In this document: one piece after another, positions 1 through 8,707 of the stretch | Layout of the letters: every line of letters starts with the position of its first letter | Position numbering within the stretch: the stretch's first letter is position 1 | Assembly (NCBI RefSeq): GCF_000277125.1 | Contig: NC_016946.1 | Location: forward strand, 3,224,001 to 3,288,000 | Origin: Mycobacterium intracellulare ATCC 13950 | Lineage (GTDB): Bacteria; Actinomycetota; Actinomycetes; Mycobacteriales; Mycobacteriaceae | Direction: 5' to 3' | Length of the DNA stretch: 64,000 nucleotides | Notes under the pieces: generated by a model | Databases searched by the model: none | Told to the model about the DNA's origin: nothing | The model's input: only the letters and a program-made list of their open reading frames with translations | Program-made: the position numbers and the translations under genes

Positions 1-299
1 ATCTGGTGGAGCGCGGACAGCAGGCGGTGTTCGCGCTGGCCGACCCGTTCGGCCGCGGCTGGAACCTGTTCGGCCTGGCGCACTTACACGTGGCCTACGT
101 GTTGTCCATGCATCCGCCGCTGCTGGCGGCGATCAAGGTGATTTGCGTGGTCACCGGGCACATCGTCGCGGTGATCGCCGCCCACGACAATGCCCTGCGA
201 CTGCTGCCCGCCGGCCATCAGCTCACCGGACAGCTGACCATGATGCTGGTGATGGTCGGCTACACCTTCACCGGTTTGTATCTGCTCTTCGGTGGGTAG
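1..299 (+). CDS. C-terminal part of a polytopic membrane protein (5' end outside window)
   Basis: The reading frame is open from the left edge to a TAG at 297-299, giving the last 98 or so residues. Two to three hydrophobic segments are visible, and the segment around residues 12-24 has DPFGRGWNLFG. That motif resembles actinobacterial membrane proteins annotated as fenitrothion hydrolase; this match is from memory and the enzymatic name is doubtful. The GTG at 6-8 is only an in-frame codon, not a credible start, because the preceding codons are open. The cyclase-like gene follows closely on the same strand, so the two may be co-transcribed. Function is otherwise unknown. Confidence 0.6.
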   Translation, partial: LVERGQQAVFALADPFGRGWNLFGLAHLHVAYVLSMHPPLLAAIKVICVVTGHIVAVIAAHDNALRLLPAGHQLTGQLTMMLVMVGYTFTGLYLLFGG

Positions 300-350
300 G
301 CGTTGCGGCGTGCGCTCCTCCGTAACGCGAACCCTGACCGAACTCGATTG

Positions 351-2534
351 ATGACGGGGCGCTCGACCGAGCCGGTCCCCCCGGACGAGCAGAACCCGGC
401 CCGGACGACGTGGCGTCGCCTACGAGCGCTGTCCCGATTCAGCATTCAGTCCAAGGTGATGCTGATGCTGCTGGTGGCCAGCCTGGCCTCGCTGGGAGTG
501 ATCGGAACAGTCGAATACGTCGCGGCGCGCAACGCGCTGTTGCCCGCGGCCTCCGAGCGGATGACCCAGATGCGCGCGGCGCAGAAACGGGCCATCGAGA
601 CCCTGTTCTCGGATCTGTCGGATTCGCTGGTCGTCTACAGCCACGGAACCACCGCGTTGGACGCGGTGCGCGAGTTCACCGCCGGCTTCGACCAACTGGC
701 CAACGCTCCCGTCGACCCCGGGCAGCAACGTGCGCTGGTGGACTTCTACACCAAAAAGCTGATCGAACCGATCGAGCGCGACACCGGCAAGAAGCTGGCC
801 CTCGACGCCGTGCTGCCGAGCAACAACGCACAGAAGTACCTGCAGGCGCACTACACCGTGGCGGCGAATCGGTCCTCCAATCAGACGGGCTCCACGCCCG
901 ACGACGCCGGCGACGGCAGCGCATGGTCGGCCGCCAATGCGCGCTTCAACGACTACTTTCGCGAGATCGCAACCCGATTCGAGTACCGGGACGCGCTGCT
1001 GCTCGACACCCGCGGCAACGTCGTCTACAGCGTGAAGAAATCCGCGTCCCTCGGTACCAACGTCCGCACCGGCCCGTATCGCCAATCCAACCTGCGCGAC
1101 GCCTACGAGAAGGCGATGGCCGCCAACTCGGTGGACTTCGTGTGGATCACCGACTTCGCGCCCTATCAGGCTCAACTCGGTCAGCCCATCGCGTGGTTGA
1201 CGGCACCGATCGGTCCACCCGGCAACGCGGCCGGGGTGCTGGCGCTGCCCCTGCCGATCGCCAAGGTGAATCGGATCATGACCGCCGACAAGCAGTGGAA
1301 GGCCGCGGGCATGGGCGACACCGCCGAAACGTATCTCGCCGGTCCGGACCACCTGATGCGCTCGGATTCGCGGCTGTTCCTCGAGGACCCCCAGCGATAC
1401 AAACGGGATGCGGTCGCGGCCGGAACCCGGCCGGCCGCCGTCGACACGGCGATCAGGTGGGGCGGCACCACGCTGGTTCAGCCCGTGGCCACCGCGGCGG
1501 TGCGCGCCGCCGACCGCGGAGAGTCGGGAACCCTCACCGACACCAGCTATCTGGGCCGGCGCGAACTCACCGCCTACGCCCCGCTGTCCGTGCCCAATTC
1601 CGACCTGCACTGGTCGATCGTCGCGACCAGGGAAACCGCCGAGGCCAACGCCCGCGTCATGTCGCTCACCCAGACCCTCGTGATCACCACCACCGCAATG
1701 GTTTTCGTTATCTGTGTGGCGGCGCTGCTGGTCGCGCAGATCTTCGTGCGACCCATCCGCAGGTTGCAGGCCGGCGCCCAGGAGATCGGCGCCGGCAATT
1801 ACGACGTCGCGATCCCGGTCACCTCCCACGATGAAATCGGGGAACTCACGGCCGCTTTCAACGAGATGAGCCGAAACCTGCAGATCAAGGAAGAGCTGCT
1901 GGGCGAACAACGCAAGGAAAACGACCGGCTGCTCGGGTCGTTGATGCCCGAGCCGGTGGCGCGGCGATACCGCGAGGGCGAACACACGATCGCCCAGGAG
2001 CACCAGGACGTCACCGTCATCTTCGCCGACCTCGTCGGCCTCGACGAGATCTCGGGCAGGCTTTCCGGGCGCGAATTGGTGGGCATCGTCGACGAGCTGA
2101 TCCGCGAACTCGACTCGGCGGCCGAATCCCTTGGTATCGAGCCGATTCGCACGCTCCACAACGGCTACCTCGCCAGCTGCGGCCTGAACTTTCCCCGCCT
2201 GGACAGCGTCCACCGCACCGTCGAATTCGCTGTCGAGATGAAAGACATCATCGCGCGCTTCAACACCAGGACGGGCTACCACCTGGCGCTGCGGGCCGGC
2301 ATCAACACCGGAAACGTCATCAGCGGACTGGTCGGGCGATCCAGCATCGTCTACGACATGTGGGGCGCTGCCGTCAACCTCGCGCATCAAACACGCAGCA
2401 GCACAACGCAAACGGGGATTTACGTCACCTCGAAGGTGTACGAGGTGATGCACGACATCCGTCAGTTCACGCCCGCGGGCACCATCACGGTCGGCGGCGT
2501 CGAGCAGCAGATCTGGAAGTTGTCGGAAGGGTAA
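351..2534 (+). CDS. HAMP-linked class III nucleotidyl cyclase-like sensor protein, Rv2435c-like, probably catalytically degenerate
   Basis: A 727-residue membrane sensor. A transmembrane segment near residues 37-55 is followed by a long extracytoplasmic dCache-like region, a second transmembrane segment near 440-465, a HAMP domain and a C-terminal class III cyclase fold (about 550-727). The first metal aspartate is present in FADLVGL (D560). The second is replaced by asparagine in TLHNGYLAS (N604). In the YDMWGAAVN stretch the base-selecting position is alanine, and the transition-state arginine after VNLAH is glutamine. Family knowledge says these residues are required for catalysis, so low or absent cyclase activity is inferred. 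I chose ATG 351 because its length is close to the family's (about 730 residues); TTG 303 in the same frame is the alternative. The channel gene starts 11 bases after the stop, so the two probably work together. Confidence 0.85.
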   Translation: MTGRSTEPVPPDEQNPARTTWRRLRALSRFSIQSKVMLMLLVASLASLGVIGTVEYVAARNALLPAASERMTQMRAAQKRAIETLFSDLSDSLVVYSHGTTALDAVREFTAGFDQLANAPVDPGQQRALVDFYTKKLIEPIERDTGKKLALDAVLPSNNAQKYLQAHYTVAANRSSNQTGSTPDDAGDGSAWSAANARFNDYFREIATRFEYRDALLLDTRGNVVYSVKKSASLGTNVRTGPYRQSNLRDAYEKAMAANSVDFVWITDFAPYQAQLGQPIAWLTAPIGPPGNAAGVLALPLPIAKVNRIMTADKQWKAAGMGDTAETYLAGPDHLMRSDSRLFLEDPQRYKRDAVAAGTRPAAVDTAIRWGGTTLVQPVATAAVRAADRGESGTLTDTSYLGRRELTAYAPLSVPNSDLHWSIVATRETAEANARVMSLTQTLVITTTAMVFVICVAALLVAQIFVRPIRRLQAGAQEIGAGNYDVAIPVTSHDEIGELTAAFNEMSRNLQIKEELLGEQRKENDRLLGSLMPEPVARRYREGEHTIAQEHQDVTVIFADLVGLDEISGRLSGRELVGIVDELIRELDSAAESLGIEPIRTLHNGYLASCGLNFPRLDSVHRTVEFAVEMKDIIARFNTRTGYHLALRAGINTGNVISGLVGRSSIVYDMWGAAVNLAHQTRSSTTQTGIYVTSKVYEVMHDIRQFTPAGTITVGGVEQQIWKLSEG

Positions 2535-2545
2535 GGGGCAGGGCC

Positions 2546-3961
2546 GTGACATCCTTGGACTCGTCGTCGCTGTACTGGGCCGCCGGTGTGGTCATCGGGC
2601 TGCCGCTGCTGCTGATCGCCCTCACCGAATGGCATCAGAGCCTGGTCCGCAAGGACAGCCCGCTGGCCCGGCCGGCGTTCCTGTTGCGCAGCTACCTGAT
2701 CCCACTGGGCGCCCTGCTGGTGTTGCTGGTCAACGTGGCGCGGATGCCGGCGCAGTTCACCTCGGTTCGGGTCCTCGCGACGGTGTTCGGCTTCGTGGTG
2801 TTGGTGCTGCTGCTGTCCGGGCTCAACGCGACCGTGTTCGAGGGCGCGCCGCAAGGGACGTGGCGCCAGCGCATTCCGGGCATCTTCCTCGACGTGACCC
2901 GGTTCGTGCTGATCGGGGTCGGGCTGGCGGTCATTTTCTCCTACGTGTGGGGTGTCCGCGTCGGCGGCCTTTTCACCGCGCTGGGCGTGACCTCGGTGGT
3001 GATCGGGCTGATGCTGCAGAACTCCGTCGGCCAGATCGTGTCGGGGCTGTTCATGTTGTTCGAACAGCCATTCCGGATCGGCGACTGGCTGGACACCCCC
3101 GCGGCCCGGGGCCGCATCGTGGAGGCGAACTGGCGCTCCGTCCACATCCAGACCGGCCGTGGGCTACAGATCACCCCGAACTCGGTGCTGGCCACCACCT
3201 CGTTCACCAACCTCAGCCGCCCGCCCGGGGGCCACCAATTGGCAATCACCACAACGTTTTCCGAGGTCGACCCGCCCGACCGAGTGTGCGCATTGCTGGA
3301 ACGGGTGGCCAACGCGCTGCCGCAGCGCAGGCCCAACGCCGTGGCAGCCGCGACGCCCGCCGGGGCCGCCGAGTACCTCCTCACCGTCGGGTTGAGGTCG
3401 CCCGCAGACGATTCCGCCGCGCAGGCGACGTTTCTGCGTTGGCTCTGGTACGCCGGGCGGCGCGAAGGCCTGCGCCTCGACGGCGCCGAGGACGACATCT
3501 CGACGCCCGAGCGCATCGAGAAGGCCTTGCGGACCGTGGTGGCCCCGGCGTTGCGGCTGAGCCAACCGGATCAGCAGTCGCTGGCGTCGCACGCCAGGAT
3601 CGTTCGCTACGGTGCGAACGAGATCGTCGAGCACGCCGGCCGGGTTCCCGACAAGATGACGTTTCTGCTCGCGGGCGGTGTGCGATTGACCGCCACCGCC
3701 AGGGACGGAACGGCGGTCGCGGTCGGCGGGCTGGACGAGGGCTCGTTCCTGGGGGTGACCGCGCTGACCCGGCAGCCCAACCTGTCCGACGCGCAGGCGG
3801 TCGACGAAATCACCGCGCTGGAGATCGATCGCGACCACCTCGTCGAATTGGTGACCAGTAAGCCGCTGCTGCTGCAAGACCTGGGCCGCGCCATCGACGA
3901 GCGGCGCGCCAGGGTGCACGAGGCCATGGGGCAGGAGTTCGCACTGTCGGCCACCCCGTGA
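2546..3961 (+). CDS. MscS-family mechanosensitive channel with C-terminal cyclic-nucleotide-binding-like domain, Rv2434c-like
   Basis: 471 residues. Five hydrophobic segments lie at about 9-27, 47-64, 74-92, 113-133 and 137-160. The last contains the MscS pore-lining pattern (GLMLQNSVGQIVSGLFML) followed by the beta domain (RIGDWLD, TPNS). Residues about 346-471 fold like a CAP/CNBD module. Its phosphate-binding cassette reads GSFLGVTALTRQPNLSDAQA: the usual glutamate after FG and the phosphate-binding arginine are not visible, so cAMP binding is uncertain. The start is GTG 2546, preceded by AAGGGGCAGGG 11-13 bases after the cyclase stop. A much longer upstream extension of this frame runs through the cyclase and is rejected. 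The role inferred is osmotic or turgor release gated by a ligand or partner. Confidence 0.88.
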   Translation: MTSLDSSSLYWAAGVVIGLPLLLIALTEWHQSLVRKDSPLARPAFLLRSYLIPLGALLVLLVNVARMPAQFTSVRVLATVFGFVVLVLLLSGLNATVFEGAPQGTWRQRIPGIFLDVTRFVLIGVGLAVIFSYVWGVRVGGLFTALGVTSVVIGLMLQNSVGQIVSGLFMLFEQPFRIGDWLDTPAARGRIVEANWRSVHIQTGRGLQITPNSVLATTSFTNLSRPPGGHQLAITTTFSEVDPPDRVCALLERVANALPQRRPNAVAAATPAGAAEYLLTVGLRSPADDSAAQATFLRWLWYAGRREGLRLDGAEDDISTPERIEKALRTVVAPALRLSQPDQQSLASHARIVRYGANEIVEHAGRVPDKMTFLLAGGVRLTATARDGTAVAVGGLDEGSFLGVTALTRQPNLSDAQAVDEITALEIDRDHLVELVTSKPLLLQDLGRAIDERRARVHEAMGQEFALSATP

Positions 3962-4027
3962 GCCGGGCGGCGCCGCAGCGCGACGAACGCTGATGTGCGG
4001 CCGGGGCGCCAGGCCCAGCGGGCGATG

Positions 4028-4537
4028 TCATCTTGGGCCGGGCGTCCACGGGCGCAGTCGCGGAAACCACGCGGGCACCGCCTGCCGATAGGCCTCGTAG
4101 TCGGTCCCGAATTGGCGCTGCAGGGTGGGTTCTTCGTACCAGCGCACGAACGAGGCCGTCACCGCCCACATCACCGCGGCGTAGATGGCCGTGCCGAGGC
4201 TGCCGAACAGCAGGGCCTGGCCGACGATGACCACCAGGAGGCCGACATACATCGGATTGCGGACATACCGGTTGAATGCACTGACGACGAGTCGTCTGGG
4301 CGCCGCGACGGGTGCTGGGGTGCCGCCCGCCTTGGCGAACTCCGCAAACGCCGACACCACCGGTACCAGGCCCACACAGATCAGCAGCACCCCGACCATT
4401 TGGGCGATCACCCAGTGTGGCAGCGGTTGATGGCAATGCCAGCCGGTGATCAGCCAGGGGATCAGTCCGGCGACGGTCCCCGGGGCGACGAGAAAAAACG
4501 CCGCGCTGCCTAGCGCCGCAGTCGTTGTACGCATCAT
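4028..4537 (-). CDS. Isoprenylcysteine carboxyl methyltransferase (ICMT)-like integral membrane protein
   Basis: 169 residues with four or five transmembrane segments and the ICMT/phospholipid methyltransferase signature near the C-terminus: RYVRNPMYVG, then a helix, then EEPTLQRQFGTDYEAYR. In the family this region binds S-adenosylmethionine and methylates a membrane-embedded acceptor; the bacterial substrate is unknown. The start was placed at the first of two tandem ATGs (4537, or 4534), preceded by AAGGGAG, which favours these over an ATG 39 bases upstream. The gene is alone on the minus strand behind a sigma-A-like promoter about 170 bases upstream. It is convergent with the channel gene, with 66 bases between the stops. 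Confidence 0.78.
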   Translation of the reverse strand: MMRTTTAALGSAAFFLVAPGTVAGLIPWLITGWHCHQPLPHWVIAQMVGVLLICVGLVPVVSAFAEFAKAGGTPAPVAAPRRLVVSAFNRYVRNPMYVGLLVVIVGQALLFGSLGTAIYAAVMWAVTASFVRWYEEPTLQRQFGTDYEAYRQAVPAWFPRLRPWTPGPR

Positions 4538-4704
4538 GCTCCCTTCGCTCAGAGCCTGTAACTCGCGCGTTCCCAATGGTTTTCACGCCAGGTACGGCGA
4601 CGGCGTCCCGCCGCGGGAAGTCGGGCGCCTTGATGACCCGGCGCGCGACCCGTCGTGAAACCTGGCACCGCATAACTCCCCGACTGCGGAGTTTCTCCGC
4701 GTCC

Positions 4705-4734
4705 AAGCTAACGACATCGGCGGAGATAAGTCAA
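4705..4734 (-). promoter_or_regulatory. Sigma-A-like promoter for the ICMT-like gene
   Basis: Read on the minus strand: TTGACT (4734-4729), an 18-base spacer, TAGCTT (4710-4705). The expected start of transcription is near 4698, leaving a leader of about 160 bases. A perfect hairpin, GCGGAG-TTT-CTCCGC (4686-4700), lies right at that start. Apart from the dispersed repeat at 4767-4807 and this promoter I see no gene between 4538 and 4808. Confidence 0.5.
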
Positions 4735-4766
4735 CGACCGTAGAATTTCTGTGCGATGCGCCGATG

Positions 4767-4807
4767 GGCGACCCTCCGCGCCCCGCCACACCGCGTTTGC
4801 GGTCGCC
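4767..4807 (-). repeat. Dispersed 3' stem-loop repeat, copy 1
   Basis: A 41-bp element whose ends are perfect 7-bp inverted repeats (GGCGACC / GGTCGCC). It begins one or two bases past the TAG of the 2H phosphoesterase gene and is oriented with it. Same family as 7182-7336, 34656-34696 and 38812-38850. This copy is the most diverged in its centre. Confidence 0.65.
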
Positions 4808-4808
4808 A

Positions 4809-5318
4809 CTAACCGATCAGGTGCTCGGCCTTCTTGTTGCCGTCCCAGCGGCGCAAACCCGCGAAGCTGCCGTCGATCTGGGCGGGCCGGCCCGCGATGC
4901 GCAACGCGCGGCCGAGTTGGGCGCCACCGACCCGGCGGGCGATCGTGACGTGCGCGGTCCACTGACCGGGCAGGCTGTTGGGCATCGGGCCGGGCACCAG
5001 ATGCGGGGCGCACAACTCGTGCACCCGGGCGTGCAGGGCCAGCAGCTCGCCCGTCGGCACCACAAGCCGCGCGAAAACGGCGCTGCCGCGGCCGAACAAC
5101 ACCGGCGCGCCGACGAGGCAGCCCAGCGGCAGCCGGTTGCTCAGCGGGGCCAGCAACGGGTCGACGTCGGCGGCGATGCCCTCGGCCACCGCCAGCGTCA
5201 CGTGCGGGCGGCTGGCCGGCGCCTGGCTGGGAATTCCCGCCGCCGCCAACGCTTCCCAGATGTTTCGGATCGCGGCCTCGGTGTCGCGGTCGAAGGTCAG
5301 CTCGATGGAGTGGACCAT
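4809..5318 (-). CDS. 2'-5' RNA ligase-like 2H phosphoesterase, Rv1571-like
   Basis: 169 residues with the two HxT motifs that define the 2H superfamily: HVTLAVAE near residue 46 and HVTIARRV near residue 126. The family handles 2',3'-cyclic phosphates or related bonds in RNA and nucleotides; the natural substrate in mycobacteria is not known. The start is ATG 5318, which overlaps the bioD stop as TGATG, so translation is probably coupled to bioD. Upstream in-frame codons running through bioD are not used. It sits last in the bioF-bioD-2H cluster. Conserved linkage to biotin genes is seen in M. tuberculosis too, but no functional link is evident from sequence. Confidence 0.85.
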   Translation of the reverse strand: MVHSIELTFDRDTEAAIRNIWEALAAAGIPSQAPASRPHVTLAVAEGIAADVDPLLAPLSNRLPLGCLVGAPVLFGRGSAVFARLVVPTGELLALHARVHELCAPHLVPGPMPNSLPGQWTAHVTIARRVGGAQLGRALRIAGRPAQIDGSFAGLRRWDGNKKAEHLIG

Positions 5319-5998
5319 CAGCCGGCCAGCGTGGCGACCCAGTCGCGGTCGAATGCGCCTGCGCACAGCGCCGCGAAGTCGGCCGCGTCCAGCGACGCCG
5401 CCCCCGCGGGCAGCGCGGCGCGCAGCGCGGCCAACCGGGCCAGCGCGGACCGGTTGGACGCCTCCACCACCCCGGGGCACCGGGGCCACGCCCCGATCAC
5501 CAGCCCGGCGCACGAAACATTGTGTGCGGCAAGTGATTCCAGCGTGAGCGCGGTGTGGTTGAGGGTGCCCAGCGACGGGCTGACCACCACCAGCGCCGGG
5601 GCGCCGAGCGCGACGGCGAGATCGCGTGCGGTGACACCGTTTTCGCCGAGTTCGACCAGTAGGCCCCCGGCGCCCTCGACCAGCGTCAGCCGCCCCGGCC
5701 GGTCCAACTCCCCGATGAGTGCCAGTAGCTGCTCGCGGGTGGGCAGCGGCATCCCGGCCTGCTCGGCCGCGGCCACCGGCGCCAGCGGCTGCGGGTACCG
5801 GGCGAACCCGGCCAGCTCGGTCACCCCGGACAGCCGGCCCACCTCCGCGAGGTCGTCGTCGCCGTCATCGGTGCCGGTCTGGACCGGTTTGCACACCGCT
5901 ACGTCGAGGCCGGCCCGGCGGGCGTGGCAGGCCAGCGCCGCGGTGACGACCGTCTTGCCGACCCCCGTGTCGGTGCCGGTGACGACCAGGACCGTCAC
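5318..5998 (-). CDS. bioD: Dethiobiotin synthetase
   Basis: 226 residues. Converts 7,8-diaminopelargonic acid, CO2 and ATP to dethiobiotin, the penultimate step of biotin synthesis, in the cytosol. The N-terminal P-loop GTDTGVGKT (residues 8-16), the CKPVQTG stretch carrying the substrate lysine, and VEGAGGLLV in the middle are all characteristic. The start is GTG 5998, nine bases after the bioF stop, so bioF and bioD form one transcriptional unit. The length is normal for the family. Confidence 0.95.
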   Translation of the reverse strand: MTVLVVTGTDTGVGKTVVTAALACHARRAGLDVAVCKPVQTGTDDGDDDLAEVGRLSGVTELAGFARYPQPLAPVAAAEQAGMPLPTREQLLALIGELDRPGRLTLVEGAGGLLVELGENGVTARDLAVALGAPALVVVSPSLGTLNHTALTLESLAAHNVSCAGLVIGAWPRCPGVVEASNRSALARLAALRAALPAGAASLDAADFAALCAGAFDRDWVATLAG

Positions 5999-6007
5999 CG
6001 GGGTGCC

Positions 6008-7165
6008 CTAGCCAAGCCCGGCGAGCACGTCGGTGAGCACCCGGCGCGCGAGGTCCAGCTCGGCGTCGTCCAGCGACGCGCGCGCGGTCAGCCGCAGCCG
6101 CGAGGTGCCGGCGGGCACGGTCGGGGGCCGGAAGCATCCGACCCGCACGCCGGCGTCCAGGCAGGCGGTCGCGGCGGCCACCGCCACGTCGGGGTCGCCG
6201 AGTATCACCGACACCACCGCCGACTGCGGTAGCTCGCGTACCCCGCAGGCCTCGGCGAGGATGCCGGCATGGCGCAGCACGGCGTCCGCGCGCCACGGTT
6301 CGGCCCGCAGCACCCGCAGCGCGGCGCGCGCGGCACCCACCGCCGCCGGGGCCAGTCCGGTGTCGAAGATGAACGTGCGCGCCGAATCGATCAGATGGGC
6401 GCGCACCGACGCCGGCCCGAGCACCGCGCCGCCCTGGCTGCCCAGCGCCTTGGACAGCGTGGTGGTCATGACCACGTCCGGCGCACCGGCCAGCCCGACC
6501 TCGTGCAGCAGCCCGCGCCCGCCGCCGCGCACCCCGAGGCCGTGCGCCTCGTCGACGATGAGCAGGGCGCGATGCCGACGGCACACGTCGTGCAGTTCGC
6601 GAAGCGGCGCCAGGGCGCCGTCGGTGGAAAACACCGATTCGGTAAGGACGACCGCGCGTTCCTCGTCGCGCGATCGCAGCGCCGCCTCCACGGCACCGAC
6701 GTCGCGATGCGGCGTCACCGCCACCCGGGCCCGCGACAGCCGGCAGGCGTCGACGAGCGAGGCGTGCGAAAGCTCGTCGGACACCACCAGCGAACCCCGG
6801 CCGGACAGCCCGACGACGGCGCCCAGGTTGGCCGCGTAGCCCGAGGAGAACAGCAACCCCGCGGCCGCCCCGGCGTAGTCGGCGAGCTCGGTCTCGAATT
6901 CCTCGTGCAGTTCGGTGTCGCCGGTGACCAGGCGGGACCCGGTCGCCCCGGCGCCCCACAGGCGCAGCGCGGCGACCCCACCGTCGATCACGTCGGGGTG
7001 TTGGGACAAACCCAGGTAGTCGTTGGATGCCAGGTCCAGCTCGGTGGCCACGGCGGGGCGCGGCCGCAGCGAGCGGCGCAGCCCGGCCTCGCGGCGCTGC
7101 CGTTCCACCGCCTCCAGCCAGGCCAGCGGGGAGACGTCGATCGGTGCCTGCGGGGAGGCGTTCAT
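6008..7165 (-). CDS. bioF: 8-amino-7-oxononanoate synthase
   Basis: 385 residues, a PLP-dependent alpha-oxoamine synthase that joins a pimeloyl thioester with L-alanine. The Schiff-base lysine is in TTTLSKALGSQGG. The aspartate and histidine pocket motifs (VDEAHGLGVRG, DELSHASLVD) are intact. The start is ATG 7165, with no Shine-Dalgarno sequence. TAGGCT ends eight bases upstream, so a leaderless transcript starting at bioF is possible besides read-through from bioA. The 175 bases separating it from bioA are filled by the expanded dispersed repeat, which may reduce read-through. Confidence 0.95.
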   Translation of the reverse strand: MNASPQAPIDVSPLAWLEAVERQRREAGLRRSLRPRPAVATELDLASNDYLGLSQHPDVIDGGVAALRLWGAGATGSRLVTGDTELHEEFETELADYAGAAAGLLFSSGYAANLGAVVGLSGRGSLVVSDELSHASLVDACRLSRARVAVTPHRDVGAVEAALRSRDEERAVVLTESVFSTDGALAPLRELHDVCRRHRALLIVDEAHGLGVRGGGRGLLHEVGLAGAPDVVMTTTLSKALGSQGGAVLGPASVRAHLIDSARTFIFDTGLAPAAVGAARAALRVLRAEPWRADAVLRHAGILAEACGVRELPQSAVVSVILGDPDVAVAAATACLDAGVRVGCFRPPTVPAGTSRLRLTARASLDDAELDLARRVLTDVLAGLG

Positions 7166-7181
7166 AGGGGCTCAGCCTAGT

Positions 7182-7336
7182 GGCGATCGCCAGCGCGGCC
7201 GCGGCGACCGCCAACGCGGCGTAGCCGGGCGCAGCGGGTCGCCGCATAGTCCACGCCGGGCGCAGCGGGTCGCCGCATAGTCCACGCCGGGCGCAGCGGG
7301 TCGCCGCATAGTCCACGCCGGGCGCAGCGGGTCGCC
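7182..7336 (-). repeat. Dispersed 3' stem-loop repeat, copy 2, expanded into a 31-bp tandem array
   Basis: Between bioA and bioF. The right part has three identical 31-bp units (7224-7254, 7255-7285, 7286-7316) plus a 20-bp partial unit (7317-7336). Each unit contains GCCGGGCGCAGCGGGTCGCC, the 3' half of the dispersed element. The left part (7182-7223) carries two forms of its other half (GGCGATCGCC and GGCGACCGCC). There are no unique spacers, so it is not a CRISPR. Copy number is likely variable between strains. Confidence 0.85.
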
Positions 7337-7340
7337 ACTG

Positions 7341-8645
7341 CTAGCCGACGAGGCGGGCGACCTGCACCATCGCCGAGGTGATCCGGGAGATCTCGTCGGG
7401 CGTGCAAATGTAGGGCGGCATCGCGTAGACCAGGTTGCGAAACGGGCGCAGCCAGACGCCGTGGTCCAGCGCCGCCGGCGTGGCGACGGCGAGGTCGACC
7501 GGGCGCGCGCATTCGATGACGCCGATGGCCCCGCGCACCCGGACGTCGGTCACGCCGGGCAATGCGCGGGCGGGTTCGAGCCCGGTGGCCAGCCCGGTGC
7601 CGATCTCGGCGACCCGCGACCGCCAGTCCTGCCCGAGCAGCAGCTCGACGCTGGCCACCGAGACCGCGCAGGCCAGCGCGTTGGCCATGAACGTGGGCCC
7701 GTGCATCAGCGCGCCGGCCTCGCCGCCGCTGATGGTGTGGGCGATCTCGGTGGTGCACAGGGTGGCGGCCAGGCTCAGGTAGCCGCCGGTCAGCGCCTTG
7801 CCGACGCACATGATGTCGGGGCTGACGCCGGCGTGGTCGGCTGCGAAGAGCTCGCCGGTGCGGCCGAAGCCGGTGGCGATCTCGTCGAAGATCAGCAGCA
7901 CGTCGTGCCGTCGGCAGATCTCGCGCAGGTCGCGCAGGTACCGCGGGTCGTGGAAGCGCATGCCGCCGGCGCCCTGCACGACGGGTTCGACGATGACCGC
8001 GGCCAGTTCGTCGGCGTGGCGGGCCAGTTGCGCCTCGAACGCCGCGCTGTAGGCGGCGTCGTAGTCCCGGGGCACCTGCGGGGCGAACACCTGCCGGGCC
8101 AGGATGTCGGTCCACAGCGAATGCATGCCGCCGTCGGGGTCGCAGACGCTCATCGGGGTGAAGGTGTCGCCGTGGTAGCCGCCGCGCCAGGTCATCAGCC
8201 GGTGCTTGCCGGGCCGGTCGAGGCTGCGCCAGTACTGCAGCGCCATCTTCACCGCCACCTCCACCGACACGGATCCGGAGTCGCTGAAGAACACCGTCTC
8301 CAGGCCGGCCGGGGTGATCTCGACCAGCAGCTGGGCCAGCCGGGCCGCGGGCTCGTGGGTCAGTCCGCCGAACATGACGTGGTTCATGGCGCCGAGCTGG
8401 GCGGACAGGGCCGCGTCCAGGACCGGGTGGCCGTGCCCGTGGATCGCGGTCCACCAGGAGCTCATGGCGTCGAGCGCCTCGACGGGTTCGCCGTCGCGGA
8501 TCAGGGTCAGCCGGGCGCCGTGCGCCGCGACCGCGACGACGGGTGCGATGGATTCGGCGCCGATCGTGCTGTACGGATGCCACAGGTGCGCGGCGTCGAT
8601 CGCGCTGATCTGCTCGGGCGTCAGCCCGGCCTTGGCCGCGGGCAT
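7341..8645 (-). CDS. bioA: Adenosylmethionine-8-amino-7-oxononanoate aminotransferase
   Basis: 434 residues, a class III PLP aminotransferase that transfers an amino group from SAM to KAPA to give [14 protein letters not shown] near the N-terminus, [10 protein letters not shown] and the PLP lysine in CVGKALTGG identify it; [11 protein letters not shown] carries the PLP aspartate. I chose ATG 8645, which gives [12 protein letters not shown] and matches the family N-terminus, over an ATG 54 bases upstream. No Shine-Dalgarno sequence is visible, but TACCCT ends eight bases before the ATG, suggesting a leaderless transcript. It is divergent from the membrane protein gene at 8708, with only 62 bases between the two starts. 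Confidence 0.95.
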   Translation of the reverse strand: MPAAKAGLTPEQISAIDAAHLWHPYSTIGAESIAPVVAVAAHGARLTLIRDGEPVEALDAMSSWWTAIHGHGHPVLDAALSAQLGAMNHVMFGGLTHEPAARLAQLLVEITPAGLETVFFSDSGSVSVEVAVKMALQYWRSLDRPGKHRLMTWRGGYHGDTFTPMSVCDPDGGMHSLWTDILARQVFAPQVPRDYDAAYSAAFEAQLARHADELAAVIVEPVVQGAGGMRFHDPRYLRDLREICRRHDVLLIFDEIATGFGRTGELFAADHAGVSPDIMCVGKALTGGYLSLAATLCTTEIAHTISGGEAGALMHGPTFMANALACAVSVASVELLLGQDWRSRVAEIGTGLATGLEPARALPGVTDVRVRGAIGVIECARPVDLAVATPAALDHGVWLRPFRNLVYAMPPYICTPDEISRITSAMVQVARLVG

Positions 8646-8707
8646 AGTGATCGAGGGTAAAGCAGCCGATTCGCGCAAACCCGGGCCGTCGGGAAGCATG
8701 GGACATC

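Noticed and set aside
420..2552. A 710-codon minus-strand frame opposite the cyclase
   Set aside because: The plus strand encodes HAMP and cyclase domains; the antisense product is compositionally biased.
7224..7336. 31-bp tandem units considered as a CRISPR array
   Set aside because: The units are identical and contiguous with no spacers, and belong to a dispersed intergenic repeat family.
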